Assembly (NCBI GenBank): GCA_963971425.1
Contig: OZ020517.1
Coordinates: 24,190,462-24,254,461 of the forward strand
Reading direction: 5' to 3'
DNA: 64,000 nucleotides
Source: Bryoerythrophyllum caledonicum
Taxonomy: Eukaryota; Streptophyta; Bryopsida; Pottiales; Pottiaceae
The notes below the pieces were generated by a model, which worked only from the letters and a program-made list of their open reading frames with translations, was not told where the DNA came from and made no database searches. This document shows, in pieces, positions 35,590 through 46,503 of this stretch (position 1 is the stretch's first letter; each line of letters starts with the position of its first letter). A program made the position numbers and the translations under genes.

Positions 35590-35866
35590 GATGTTTTCAA
35601 AGATCTTATTCCACTGGAGCCATGATTCCCCCTCCGAATTGATGTTTCACTTTTTATTGCGGTTATTACCGCAATATACCGAATGCAACATGGTACTGTC
35701 TTAGTCTGCATGTACCATTTCGCATCACCTCAGTAGCTTGAAAGATTGTTTCAAATTTTATTTTAACGGAGCCATGGTTCCCCCTCCAAATTGATGTATT
35801 CACCTCTATATTGTGGTTATCACCGCAATATAACGTATGCAACATGGTACTGTCTAGCTGTAGAAC
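35564..35866. repeat. Tandem duplication of the uclacyanin 3' end
   Basis: Two units of about 151 bp (35564-35714 and 35715-about 35866). They start within the last nine codons and continue through the 3' UTR. Unit 2 has a broken copy of the last codons. Each unit contains an inverted motif around ACCGCAATATA. Confidence 0.8.
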
Positions 35867-35869
35867 TAG

Positions 35870-36366
35870 TATGCTTCTGTGTATGGTTGAACTTAAACCG
35901 AGAGTAAGGTCAGCCACAGAGCTACTTAGTGTAGTGATACTAGAATCGACGTAGTTTCTTCCCCATTTGGTTGAAACTTGATTTATTTATTCTTTCGCAA
36001 CTTGTGCGACGAACTTGCCATGGAAGAGCAGTGCACACACTCATATAATAGAATTGTTTCCAACTTTTGTTCTTTCAACGTTTACTTGTGTAATGTTTGG
36101 AGCAGAAAAAATGACCTTGGATCAATCCATTCATCCTTTGTTACCTGTTGTATCTCTTCTGAAATACTGAATCCAGCACGCCACTAACTGAACAGAACTT
36201 TGCATCTCAATGATGAAAAATTTGCTACCGATCACCATTTAATTCGACAAAAATGTTGCCATCACGTGAATTGCCTTGTCTACAACATCCATACGTGTAC
36301 TCATTGGTGTAAACTTCACATCTTCGTGAGGGATTTGCGCACAAAACACTGTATCACTGAATTGGA
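35870..36366. other. Intergenic DNA
   Basis: Short open frames without motifs. No gene recognised. Confidence 0.45.
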
Positions 36367-36370
36367 TTAT

Positions 36371-37308
36371 CCCCTAAATTTCCTTGACAATTTCACACCA
36401 AAAGCACTTCAAAACTGTTAATTCTAGTGCATGAGTTAGGAAGAAACATAAAGTCTTGTTTCTAGTTTTAACCGCATAATCTCATTCGACACTTGATAAA
36501 GAACATACTCACAAAATTTCATCAACTTTGACCGCACTGATTAAAAGACTGTAGTGTTTGAAGTAGAAAAAATGTTTCCTGTGTTGAGTGGATCAACAAA
36601 CTTTGACTTCACTTGGTGTCAAGTTTTGCACTACACAAGGTCTAAATTTTGTATCATGATGTTGATCATGATATTAACTCCTTGTACACCAATCTTTAGA
36701 GGGAAAGAAGGGGTGTAACATATTCAAAAAAATTGTGCAAGGAGTCGGGGTTCAAAAAGTACTAGTTCACATTTTAATTTTTTGGGAACAAAATATGTTT
36801 TAGGATGATAACCTGAATGGTCAATATGAAGGTTGAAACCATGTCTTGTAATATAAAAAAAAGTGAAAAATATGGAGATCTCAAAGCTTTATTTGGAAAA
36901 GAAAAAGTTTTTTTGGTTCCTTGCCCAACAATGTGTGGCAATGTGTAAAAGTCTTTGACTTGAGATTAAATGCATTTTTCCACAAAAATTTGCTAGTAAT
37001 ACTCAATACTAGCAAAAGTAATACTACAATATGCTAGGAAATAATATCACTTGCTAATACTCACGTTGTTGGTATTGAGTGTCCTAGCCGAAATTTTTGG
37101 AGTTGCCCAACGTGCCCGCATTCAACAATTTTTTCTTTACGATGGCATAAGTATTAGTTTTACAAGTCCAATGTACCTATACTTCCACGTACCTCTTGTC
37201 TTCTTGCATCTTTGTAAAAAATTCAAGAATTGCAAATATAAATTGCAACCATGGGAATGTGCCTCAAATTCTCAAAAGTCCACCTGGGTAATTTTTTTCA
37301 TTTAGGGG
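36371..37308. mobile_element. 0.9-kb TTAA-flanked non-autonomous element
   Basis: CCCCTAAATTTCC at the left (preceded by TTAT) and TTTAGGGG at the right (followed by TTAA, 37309-37312). The left arm matches 5064 and 63187. The interior around 37010-37280 is unusual for the family and lacks the typical right arm. Confidence 0.7.
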
Positions 37309-37384
37309 TTAAAAGAGGAAGATAAGGAATAGATGAATATGCATTGAAACATACCTAGGTACTTAATTTTTTTATTAAAAAAAA

Positions 37385-37860
37385 TTGGCACAATATAAAC
37401 TGAATTTTATATTGCAAGAAAACAACGAGAACAAAGGAAAACAAGCCAGAACCGCCTGTGCCAAAAAAACTAAGGAAACCCAATTTAAACTCCTTTAGCC
37501 CAAGTAACTAATTCCCCTTGTCTCCTAGACACAGCCTCAAACGACATCGAAATAGGAGAGCGCTTTGAGCCTTTTTTGCTCAATGTTAGCCGTCACGGCT
37601 CTCCCCCAAGCCACCCTACTTTAATAGTAAGACCCTGCCTAATCGTGCTCTAAACTTTGTACACATTCCAACGGCATTGATTAAACACCCAGTCACTGCA
37701 AGCAATCCAAATGGTCCAGAGCACGATTCCTCTAAAGAGTCTCACCTCTTTGAATCTGCGGGGCACCCTTTGGGCAAAAATTGCTTGTTTGAGAGAGGAT
37801 TTTGCCGAGGTGCTGAAATTTCGTAAAGCTCTAGGCAATAGAGTTTTCCTGAAAGTCTGA
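37385..37860 (-). mobile_element. LINE 3' fragment
   Basis: On the minus strand the peptide at 37838-37650 includes IVLWTIWIACSDWVFNQCRW, closely matching the LINE at 9399-10103, and is followed by a decayed C-terminal region. The 3' end carries TTGTGCCAATTTTT-type sequence near 37385, comparable to the first LINE's tail. It is the same LINE family, older and lacking a clear target duplication. Confidence 0.75.
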
Positions 37861-37920
37861 TTTTTAGAGGGTGGCTACCTTGTCTTAGCCAAAACGACAT
37901 GCTGCAGAATTAGTTATTTT

Positions 37921-38031
37921 CTAATCACAAAAGCAAGGTGGATATAAAAACGGAAATATTTAGAGGGTGAGAAATCTAATCACAAAAGCAAGGTGAGATA
38001 TAAAAACGGAAATATTTAGAGGGTGAGAAAT
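37921..38031. repeat. 55-bp tandem duplication
   Basis: Two nearly identical units of 55 and 56 bp starting CTAATCACAAAAGCAAGGTG. Confidence 0.9.
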
Positions 38032-38732
38032 CTAATTTCATAACCATAGGTTGGCATTCCTTGAATAGTACTACAATGTTACATAGCTCCACCTAGCCTT
38101 CCTAAAACTAGGTTCCATATGCACATGTGCATGATTTCTACATCCCCATATAGACTCCTCCATTCATGACTGCACCCTAAATCCGGCTAGACCATCACCG
38201 AGTCACCCATTTTTTTAGTATCCTAATTTTTTAGAGACCACATCCCAGCCCACTAATAAAACTAAGGATGCAGAATCTAATCCTAGGTCGCCATACTGGG
38301 TGCTTTCAGGAAATCTCAAAATAATTTCAGCATATTTAGCTTCTCCATGTTCAGAGTGCGGCTCTCTTCTATTCAAAAACCTGGACTCATGTCTCTGAAG
38401 TCTTCACAGAATCCGGGATGGCGCAATGCTTACCCTAAATGCAGCGCTGGCTTGCAAGTTCCTGCGATTAAGTTCACTTCAAAATTGGCCGACATGCTTC
38501 GCAACGTGCCCCCGGATTACGACACGAGCACGTGAGAATCCTTCGCCTGAAATCGCATAATGCCTAGAATCTTCGGTAAAATTATCCCATATCGGTAGGA
38601 GTAGAATAGGCTCGGCTTGCTTTAATACAGCTTAGACATCGAAATCCGCATGGCCATGCACAGGGACTTCACGTCTGCATGCAGGAATAGGTTATGCGGT
38701 GGCAAATAGTTCGAAACGACCAGTGGAGTCAA

Positions 38733-38877
38733 CTGGTGTCATTTATAGATGGACTAGAAGTCAATCGGTGTTCTATTAAATATTGCTTGCTACGATGGTG
38801 TCATTTATAGAACACTGGTTGTGGATTAGAAGTCTACTGTAGTCAATCGGTATTCTATTAAATATTGCTTACTACGG
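38733..38877. repeat. Tandem duplication of about 75 bp
   Basis: Two imperfect units share AGTCAATCGGT, TTCTATTAAATATTGCTT and the phrase GGTGTCATTTATAGA. Confidence 0.75.
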
Positions 38878-39530
38878 TCCTGTAAAACATGCTTCCAGCT
38901 GGTGTTGTTACAGCAAGGCCACGAGCCACCTTATTGTGGAGCCATTCGTGGAGGCTCTTTTGGACGTACTTTCACCGTTATGGCAAGCCTGGTTGGATTG
39001 TCCCTACGAGGCACTATACAAACACACTATATTAAACATATAAAATGGCGGCACTCCCTCCTACGATTATCTAGAAAAAGATCAAGTCCAAAAGAAGAAT
39101 TAGATGCCCGAATTCTGAGAGAACCTCCATAAAATTGCCTTGTATTCAGTGCCCGGCCTCTTTTATAGAGCCACTCCAAAAAAGGACAGGCGTTTCACAG
39201 TGAGTGTAGTAACACATAATGGATGTAAATTACTTCTATAGAAACCAAACTCTCCTTCGTCAGTTTCGTTTGAGATAGGATCAAGTGTATCACTGAATTG
39301 ATGGTGATTTCAAACTACACAAACTAAATTATAGTACCGTTGGAGGAGTCACTTCCTGTGCGAGAAGAGATGGTGGAGAAAGCTTCTGTTAAGTCAGATT
39401 AGCGGGAGAACGACCTACGATAGACCCGCTGCAGCAAGTTTTTGGCAACTCAATAATCTCCGTCATCCATAGCTGCGACAAGGTTGTATTGGAACCAGTT
39501 CAACGGGAGCTCGTGGGGCTTATACGTACT
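38878..39530. other. Intergenic DNA, more GC-balanced
   Basis: Short open frames only (for example 38902-39132). No motif recognised. Confidence 0.4.
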
Positions 39531-39621
39531 TTTAGTCAAGGTTGTGGTTGCAGATACAACCCATACACTTTGGCGGTGCGTGTTGCAAGGCTTCCTCTCA
39601 CGCCGGTTGCCTACCAGTATA

Positions 39622-39665
39622 TCCCATCATCTTCACCGCCTAGTGCTTGGATGCTTGAGAATATG
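39622..39665 (+). promoter_or_regulatory. U1-I promoter: upstream element plus TATA-like box
   Basis: TCCCATCATCTT (39622-39633) and AATATG (39660-39665), 38 nt apart and 29 nt before the RNA start. A second upstream-element-like ACCCATACACTT lies about 65 bp further upstream without its own TATA. Confidence 0.68.
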
Positions 39666-39688
39666 AAGCTGGAGTGGCGATGAGGTCC

Positions 39689-39845
39689 TCACTTACCTGG
39701 GCGGAGTCGATCCATGATCCGGAAGGCGGATGGCCTGGAGCAGCCCGCCCCATTGCACTTCGGGTGGGGCGACTCCAGCATCTCTCAATAGAGGGCATGC
39801 ACGTCATAATTTGTGGCAGCTGGGGCACGCGTTCGCGCGGCCCCT
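39689..39845 (+). ncRNA. U1: U1 snRNA gene, copy I (type 2)
   Basis: Full-length, near-identical to copy A: ACTTACCTGGGCGGAG, CCATTGCACTTCGGG, AATTTGTGG and a perfectly paired 3' stem GGGGC with GCCCC. It is isolated from the main cluster. Confidence 0.88.
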
Positions 39846-39991
39846 TCCATTCCAAAATCTAAACCGCAGATGAATCGGTATCGTATATCGCAAGCACAGC
39901 TCACCATGGGATTCAAAGGATATTAAGAGAAAGTTATTGTCTGAGTATGTCGACCATGGGTTTGAGTACTGTGAATGTGATACTATTACTG

Positions 39992-40234
39992 CGATCGTAT
40001 AGTCGGACCGTCGTTGGCGGTGTACGAAAACATGATGTTTGTTTCGATGTGATGCAGCGGGGAACAGTTGTGGACCGCAACACTGGCCAGGAGTACATGA
40101 GGAGGGGCCACAACGCTCCGGAGACAGTTGTTCGGTTGGGGTCAGCCGAGGTTTTGCACCTTCAATGATGAGCTCTACATCGATAACCTGCTCCTCAAAG
40201 TACTCCGAAGTGGGCACTGCAATACAGTTCGACA
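39992..40234 (+). pseudogene. Decayed protein fragment, possibly beta-propeller repeat
   Basis: A GC-rich stretch read in one frame gives GPSLAVYENMMFVSM, a stop, CSGEQLWTATL, a second stop, then GQPRFCTFNDELYI. The pattern of alternating 'GPxLAVxxxxxFV' and 'SGxxLWxxT' segments resembles repeat units of secreted beta-propeller proteins seen in fungi, bacteria and some plants. Two in-frame TGA codons mean it is not functional. The family assignment is a weak inference from pattern. Confidence 0.28.
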
Positions 40235-40504
40235 TCTGCCTATGTCTACTTACACCACTATATGCAAACGGACGTCGAACTTATGTTCAGTGAACTTGAG
40301 AGCGCATCAGCTTGTTCAGCACAAAAATTTCTAGATGCAAATTTAAGTGCAGTTCGATCATTTTCAGCTTTTTGCTGTCATTTTTCTGTCTTGAGCATGA
40401 TCTATTGTCGTGGGACAGTAGAGAAATTAATACAAACTAGTCAAAGGGAGATAGTACACCATCCGCTAGACAATTGGTGTATGAGGAAATAACATCATGT
40501 TTAA

Positions 40505-41432
40505 CCGCTAAAGGACCAAATCTCCTTTGGGGGGTTTTTGATTTTGGGCAGGTTCCTAAAATTCGAAAAAAAATCCTTTTTCTCTGAAATTTACATTCTA
40601 GATTTCCTCTGTTAAGAGCTTCGTGGAGATATTTTTATTTTATTTTTTGGATTTGTGATTTGAAAGTTAGTACCACTTAAAGCCAAAAGTGGGGACTCCC
40701 GGCAGTGGGCACCTCCAAAAATTTTGACAGAAGTTTCTATTGACATTGAGATTTTTCACACACATAAAGAATATTTCCTTCTTTGGAAATTTTCAAAAAA
40801 AATTCTTGTCTGTAGTGTAAAAAGGCATTTTATTCCAAGTCAAACATTTTCACACATTGTCGGGCAATGGGGGAAAAAAATTCATCTTTTCTACATAAAA
40901 CCTAGAAATCTTCATATTTTTACTTTTTATTTTTTCAGCAACAATATGTGGTGAAAACCTTCTTATCGACCGTTTGGAATATCATTCGAGTACATACGTA
41001 GTTCACAAAAAAATAAAACGTGAAATGGCAATTTTTGAACCTCCACTCCTTGCACATTTGTTTTGAATATGCTACACCCCTTTCTTACCTCTAAAAATTG
41101 GTGTGTTGGAAAATAACATCATGCTTAAGACAATGGTAAAAGATTTAGACCTTGTACGATGCAAAAATTTGATACAAAGAGAAGCCAAAGTCTGCTGATC
41201 TACTCAACGCAGGGAAGAAAATAAACCATTGTTTTGACTTCAAACACTAAAATCTATCAATCCGTGCGGTGGATTGCAACCAAAATTTCTAAGCATGTTT
41301 ATATAGAAGTCTATTTTAAGATCTTACGGTTGAAAATTCAAAATTAACTTTAAATGTGATTTTCATGTCTCTTTTTGGTAGTGGCAATTTTGGATTGGTT
41401 TTAGAGCGAAAGTGGTCGTGGTCCTTTAAGGG
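40505..41432. mobile_element. 0.9-kb TTAA-flanked non-autonomous element
   Basis: CGCTAAAGGACC at the left and GGTCCTTTAAGGG at the right, each bordered by TTAA (40501-40504 and 41433-41436). It is 928 bp and nearly colinear with 25023-25947. Confidence 0.85.
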
Positions 41433-41436
41433 TTAA

Positions 41437-41736
41437 CACAATGTCAAAAGATATAGACCTTCTGTAGTGCAAAAATTTGGCACCAAGTGAAGTCAAAGTC
41501 TCCTAATTCAGTCAACGCAAGGAAGAAAATGAACCTTGACTTTAAACGCTATAATCTTCCTATTTGTGTAGTGGATTGTAGCCTAAAAAACTATGGTTTG
41601 TTCATAAAGAAATATATTTTAAGATCTTACAATTAAAAGTCCAAATTTATACTTCAATATTAGATTATCTTGCCACTATTTGATAGTGGCAATTTTTGAG
41701 TGTTTCTTGAGCGAAAAATGCCTTGGGCCTTTAGGG
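41437..41736. mobile_element. Solo right arm of a TTAA element
   Basis: It begins directly at the TTAA that ends the previous element and repeats the right-arm sequence, ending GGGCCTTTAGGG before TTTG. It is the remainder of a second copy inserted at, or recombined with, the same TTAA. Confidence 0.55.
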
Positions 41737-42461
41737 TTTGAAGATCTTGATGAAGCTTTGAAGGAATGTATTGAAGCTATTGATATTTTCCCAGATTTGA
41801 AGAAATCTTACAAGGCACAATGTGATGTGATTGAAAAAATGAAGATCTCAAAAACAAGTTGAGTGAGCAATTACAAGGTGACCGGATTGCAATAGCGTTG
41901 GGTTTGGGTTTCGTGGGCAGAGGAGAGTGTAACCTTGGATCCTTTGACATGGAGACAGAGAACAAGCATCGCCTTTTAAATTGCAAAAGATGAATTTATA
42001 TATACTTCATGTTGTGCCTTCATGCCAAATTATATTCATGAAAAACATCTTTGTTTAAAATGGTTCTTTAACATTTGATTAGATCTTATATAAATCAATA
42101 ATTATAGAAGTGCAATCAATTTACAAGGGGAAATTAATTTTCTTAACATGCTTCTTATGTGATTGAAGTGTCAAAATTAAAATCAAGGAAGTATGGCAAC
42201 ACTAATATAAAAAATGCAATGATTTTTTATATAATTGTAATGATGAATTATACTTTGTTTGACTAGTAAACCCTAAAGGACCAATGTCCTCTCGGGGGAC
42301 ATTTTGAGTTTCAATTGAGTCCCACAATCTCAAGTTTAGGCATGACTTTTTATAAAAAAACTGGAAGTGGGCAACTTTTTAATAGCTTTCCACTGACATA
42401 ATTTTTGTAGAAATCTAATTGACGTTTCAAAAGTTACAAACATTTTTTTAATAACATATAC

Positions 42462-42488
42462 AACACGCAATTAAGCAATTATGCACTT
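42462..42488 (+). repeat. Subterminal inverted repeat, left copy (27 bp)
   Basis: It contains ACGCAATTAAGCAATTATGC, is followed by GCCA and AGTGCAC, and is perfectly complementary to 55774-55800. Confidence 0.85.
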
Positions 42489-43137
42489 AGCCAAGTGCAC
42501 TGGTTGCTGGTAGAAAGCCGCAAGTTATTTGCTCATAACCATTTTTTAAATCAAAATTTGGCAAAAGTTTCGTATGTTTTTTGTCAATTTTTTTTGGTGT
42601 TTGTCGTGTTATACCTTGGCATCTTCATGTTCATATCAGTAATATATTTTTTACATTTGCTACCTTTTTTTAGAAAATATATGATTTCTAATCTAGTTTA
42701 CAAATCCTGCTACAAAATTATAATTATGTGCCCAAAGAGATTATAAATTTGTTATGAGTTATTATAGGATTTTAGAGTAGTGCACTACAAATACAATGTG
42801 TAAGAGATACAAAAATATATATGCAATTTCCTAAGACAGTGTAAAGTACCTCACTGTATTTTATAATGCAAAAACATACATAATCAAGCAATTCCACACT
42901 ATCACTGAGGAATTCTAAAATCAAACATATCATATGGACCACCCAATATATAAATATATACCACCCACCGAACGATAGATACATCTTAAATTACAGTATA
43001 CTAACGTATTTGCCACCTAAACTGCGTGCATGCTCTACTATAGTATATAGCTCCACGGCTCAGAGCTCATCTTCTGGCGGAACGACTCCCTCCACGTGTC
43101 CAATGGCGCTACCTACCATAGCGGACAGTTCATGATC

Positions 43138-46100
43138 CTACACTGGATGATCTCCCACATCTTCGATGCCAATGGACGCACACTCAACATATCGGTAATT
43201 GCCAGGAACACCCTCCCGCGTATGCCTTACCCTATCATCGTTGTAGAAAAAACCATCCTCTTGATTGAAGGACATCTCTCGCTCTAACGAGAAGGCCCCC
43301 TGAAATGCAATGATGTCCTCGGATACACTAGATCTTGGAACGGAATGCAAACCTGGTCCGGTATCACTCTGAGTACCTCCGAACGTCTCTTGTGTCTTCG
43401 ATACAGGGTCTGTATGAGAAGGCATCGAAGGCTGTGGAATCCTCCTCTGCACCGAAAAAAATTCCAATGAATCCAATTCTTCTTCCTCCATCTCCAGCCT
43501 AGGACCATCAAATGTATGCCCCACTCCTGCCCCTGCCGCCAAACCAACATCCACTACACGGGTATCTTGCATCCTCTCTGTAGGTGTTGCAGACGTCTCC
43601 CCTGAAGTATTTCTCACCCCCTGCTGCGTTGATGGAATCCTCTCTCTTGGAGGAGACTGGTTCACTCCATCTTCATCGGCGTCTGAACAACTGCGAGATG
43701 AGAAATCGTCAGTGGTACCTGAACGTGGCAATCTCTCATGTAAACCACCTCCATCCTCATTGTCGTCTTCATTCCTCACTCCACCAACCGCCTCTTCAGT
43801 CTCAGGTACGATGTTGCAACCAGTACTTGTTCCACCAGTCCTGACCAACAGTTGTCCTTGGAAATTGTCGGACAACTCATTGTACAAGAATGAAACTCTG
43901 TCTGTACAATCGTCAATGATGAAAACCTCAGATCCCTGGAAATCTCCTTCAAGGATCGTGGGAATGGCCGTAGATATGTTACACGCCACTAAACCCCAAC
44001 CACGGGGCAAGTAAGAGTCCACTAGTCTTGCCAGCTCTGATGGAGATCTCTCAAGTGAATCAACTTCAGAGGGTTGGCGTGCCTCACTCCAGTGATCCAA
44101 GAAAACAAGAGGAAGTGGAACGTCTCCAGAAACATAGTTCGGGCTAGGAGATGTTCCCACAGGGTGCTGCATACAAATCACAACATCGCCAATCGGTTGT
44201 ACTACTTGCTCCAGACGCCCATTCTCTGTAAAATCGAGAGCATAGGGAATAACCGAGTTCGGATCAAACGCCCAACATCTACGTCGCATAGTACATCCCT
44301 CTGGAAGCTTCACCTTCGTGAAAAACTCTTCGTTGGCATACACGGCCGCTGGTAACAAGAAGATGACGTTCCATCGTTCAATATTTGCCATCCATAATGA
44401 CAGCTGTGCAAAAGCCGCGGATAACTGGGCGTCTCCCCAATGACCATCTCCATGCCTCCCACCGCCACGTCGACAATCAATCACCCACGAACATGGTTTC
44501 CCCAACTCTATGTAGTCGGTGCGGAATAACCCTCTTCTACACCGAATCGGAAGAAGATTCTCTGTGTCGCTCTGGCCTGGCCTCTTGACTTCCATCTGCC
44601 ATTCCCAATTAGCAGTAGCATGTCCTCCCACATCCACATACAGTCCAATATATCCACGCCCCCCTGCTGCAATATCACCATAATGAAACCTGATGGAAGG
44701 AGGGATGAGGTAGCCTATGTCTTCCAGCTTAGACACCTTCCCCCGCACAGGAGCAGTCCAAGCTTTTTTCGTGGTAGCATTCAAAAGCTTCCCAAAGGTA
44801 TCAAGTTGTGCGTTACTCCTTGGAAAATACTTCCCTACACGGATACGGAAGAACTCCTCCATGGAATCAGGTGTACTTTCCTTGTTCTCCACCATCAACC
44901 AACGGATGGAATTGATGACAGCTTCTCGTCTCTGATATCGGTCACAAACACCGGCAATCGTACGAGGATGTGGATTCTTGTCTTTTACACCGTCGAAGTA
45001 GTATGCTTGACGAGGTCTTACTCCATCCTCCGTCACCGGCTTCGCTGCAGCAGACTTTGCCAACCGAAGATAATATGGATTCGGAACCCTACCTAACGGC
45101 CTCAACCAATTCTGGGTCATCTCCTTTCTTGTTGGTCGTACGTCCACATTTGGATCGAGCTCTTTCTTCCTCGCCATGTCCTTCCACTTGTCCTCCTCCT
45201 CCTTGCTGTAAAAGAGAATGCCGTCTTCGTAGTCCTTGCATACTTGAATGATAGCTTCAAAGCAGTCATTGCTCGGATTCCATGCATGATTGGTCAGATC
45301 CTCCATATTTTTGGCCAACCTCTTCACCGTGACAACTCCATCCCCCTTGGGCAACTTATGCACTGCACTTGCTACACTCACCAAAGCAACAGCCCTGCGT
45401 GCATCGTCCGCACGTAGTGTGCTGTCAGGCCTCCCATATAGATCCCAAATCTGACGGAGCTTCCTCAAATCCTCCTCCATGGTAGAATACGACTGTCTCT
45501 GGAACTCCGCCACGTTGATCCGCACAGACTTCTCAATGTAAAAACGACGATCATCATACACTACAAAAGACGCCTCCCGCCGCTCGAACGTGTCTAGGTA
45601 CTCACTTAAAGGCATAGTACCATCTCTCCACTGCTGCTGTGCAAACTTACAAGCTGCTACTATGTGTTGCCCATCCACGGGTTCCCAAATGATATGATCT
45701 TGAAGCCAAGAATACTGGGATCCCATAACACCCTGTGCAGAAGCACTCCCGTGTGCAATGAACACGCGTTCAAACTCTCGAGCGGTTCCTACCAACGGAA
45801 ATGGCAGTTCTTCCTTCTCAACGACACCATCATCGGTGGTAGTATGCACGATGTATCTGATCGGTCGAAGTATCAATCTACTCACCCGAGTCGCGGATTC
45901 TGGGTCTCGTAAGCGGTTGAATACTTCTATGACCCTCTTCTGTGATAAAACGCGGTGGTTGGTTTCCGGATTCTCCACAGAGACAATGCGGTCTATGTGT
46001 GCCTTAAACACAAAATTCCCCCACACTGATCCTTTCGCAATCTCCTCTGATGTAGGCACTGGTGCTTTTAAATTCATTGGAGTTGGAAGATCCTGAGGTA

Positions 46101-46503
46101 TCTCCGCATTGTCTTCAAAATCCTCTGGTATACTGTCTGGAAGGTTGTGAAAATCTTCTTCCTCCGGCGCCATGGCTGACACATCAGCTAAATCTCCCGG
46201 TGTAGATGTAGGGGCCCTACGATGACCATCAGACGTCCTGAGCCCCGACCTAGGAATCCTGCCACCCGATCTTGCACTTCTCCCAATCAACCTCCTCCCA
46301 CTTGGATCCAAACTTGATGGGCCTTCTCTTGAACCAGAAGCTACATCACTGTCAACACGTCGTGGCCTCTTCGTAGGACGTCTACTCGTTAATGGAGGAT
46401 TCGGTAATGTCTGTACCTCAGAAGTTGTGGTGGGATGTTGGCCTCCACTTCCTCTCCCCCCCTCCAGTGGTCGCCAATCCAGTTGCAACGGCTCAGCAAG
46501 AAT
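43138..46503 (-). CDS. Large protein with ParB/Srx-like and methyltransferase-like regions (main ORF)
   Basis: A frame of about 1,120 codons on the minus strand, with no ATG near its start. It begins directly after an in-frame TGA (46504-46506), so it is probably the bulk of a single protein starting at 47025. Counting from a TTG at 46488: residues 1-150 are Pro/Ser/Arg-rich with a basic cluster (RRPTKRPRR). Residues 157-280 have the layout of a ParB/sulfiredoxin-like domain, with an NxxTNHRV segment early and VDGQHIVAACK late. Residues 340-600 are mostly helical. Residues 660-880 resemble a permuted N6/N4 DNA methyltransferase: WVIDCRRGGG at the position of the DPPY motif, then a Ser-Pro-x-Glu-Leu helix (RSPSELARLVDSYLPRGW) leading to a Rossmann-like strand and acidic turn (SEVFIIDDC). 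The catalytic DPPY is absent, so activity is doubtful. Residues 900-1116 are acidic and probably disordered. ParB-plus-methyltransferase fusions are known in bacteria and phages. This assignment is an inference from pattern. Confidence 0.6.
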   Translation of the reverse strand: MLAEPLQLDWRPLEGGRGSGGQHPTTTSEVQTLPNPPLTSRRPTKRPRRVDSDVASGSREGPSSLDPSGRRLIGRSARSGGRIPRSGLRTSDGHRRAPTSTPGDLADVSAMAPEEEDFHNLPDSIPEDFEDNAEIPQDLPTPMNLKAPVPTSEEIAKGSVWGNFVFKAHIDRIVSVENPETNHRVLSQKRVIEVFNRLRDPESATRVSRLILRPIRYIVHTTTDDGVVEKEELPFPLVGTAREFERVFIAHGSASAQGVMGSQYSWLQDHIIWEPVDGQHIVAACKFAQQQWRDGTMPLSEYLDTFERREASFVVYDDRRFYIEKSVRINVAEFQRQSYSTMEEDLRKLRQIWDLYGRPDSTLRADDARRAVALVSVASAVHKLPKGDGVVTVKRLAKNMEDLTNHAWNPSNDCFEAIIQVCKDYEDGILFYSKEEEDKWKDMARKKELDPNVDVRPTRKEMTQNWLRPLGRVPNPYYLRLAKSAAAKPVTEDGVRPRQAYYFDGVKDKNPHPRTIAGVCDRYQRREAVINSIRWLMVENKESTPDSMEEFFRIRVGKYFPRSNAQLDTFGKLLNATTKKAWTAPVRGKVSKLEDIGYLIPPSIRFHYGDIAAGGRGYIGLYVDVGGHATANWEWQMEVKRPGQSDTENLLPIRCRRGLFRTDYIELGKPCSWVIDCRRGGGRHGDGHWGDAQLSAAFAQLSLWMANIERWNVIFLLPAAVYANEEFFTKVKLPEGCTMRRRCWAFDPNSVIPYALDFTENGRLEQVVQPIGDVVICMQHPVGTSPSPNYVSGDVPLPLVFLDHWSEARQPSEVDSLERSPSELARLVDSYLPRGWGLVACNISTAIPTILEGDFQGSEVFIIDDCTDRVSFLYNELSDNFQGQLLVRTGGTSTGCNIVPETEEAVGGVRNEDDNEDGGGLHERLPRSGTTDDFSSRSCSDADEDGVNQSPPRERIPSTQQGVRNTSGETSATPTERMQDTRVVDVGLAAGAGVGHTFDGPRLEMEEEELDSLEFFSVQRRIPQPSMPSHTDPVSKTQETFGGTQSDTGPGLHSVPRSSVSEDIIAFQGAFSLEREMSFNQEDGFFYNDDRVRHTREGVPGNYRYVECASIGIEDVGDHPV

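Larger units (their letters stand above)
39540..39920 (+). repeat. Dispersed copy of the U1 unit
   Basis: It matches the U1 A region (17760-18070) in reverse and fuses at the left with the upstream sequence of the C and D type (GATACAACCCATACACTTT). This suggests a rearranged copy transposed or translocated 8 kb from the cluster. Confidence 0.75.

Noticed and set aside
41680..41862. TPR-like frame (DEALKECIEAIDIFPDLKKSY)
   Set aside because: Only one possible helical repeat, overlapping a transposon end; too short to separate from chance.
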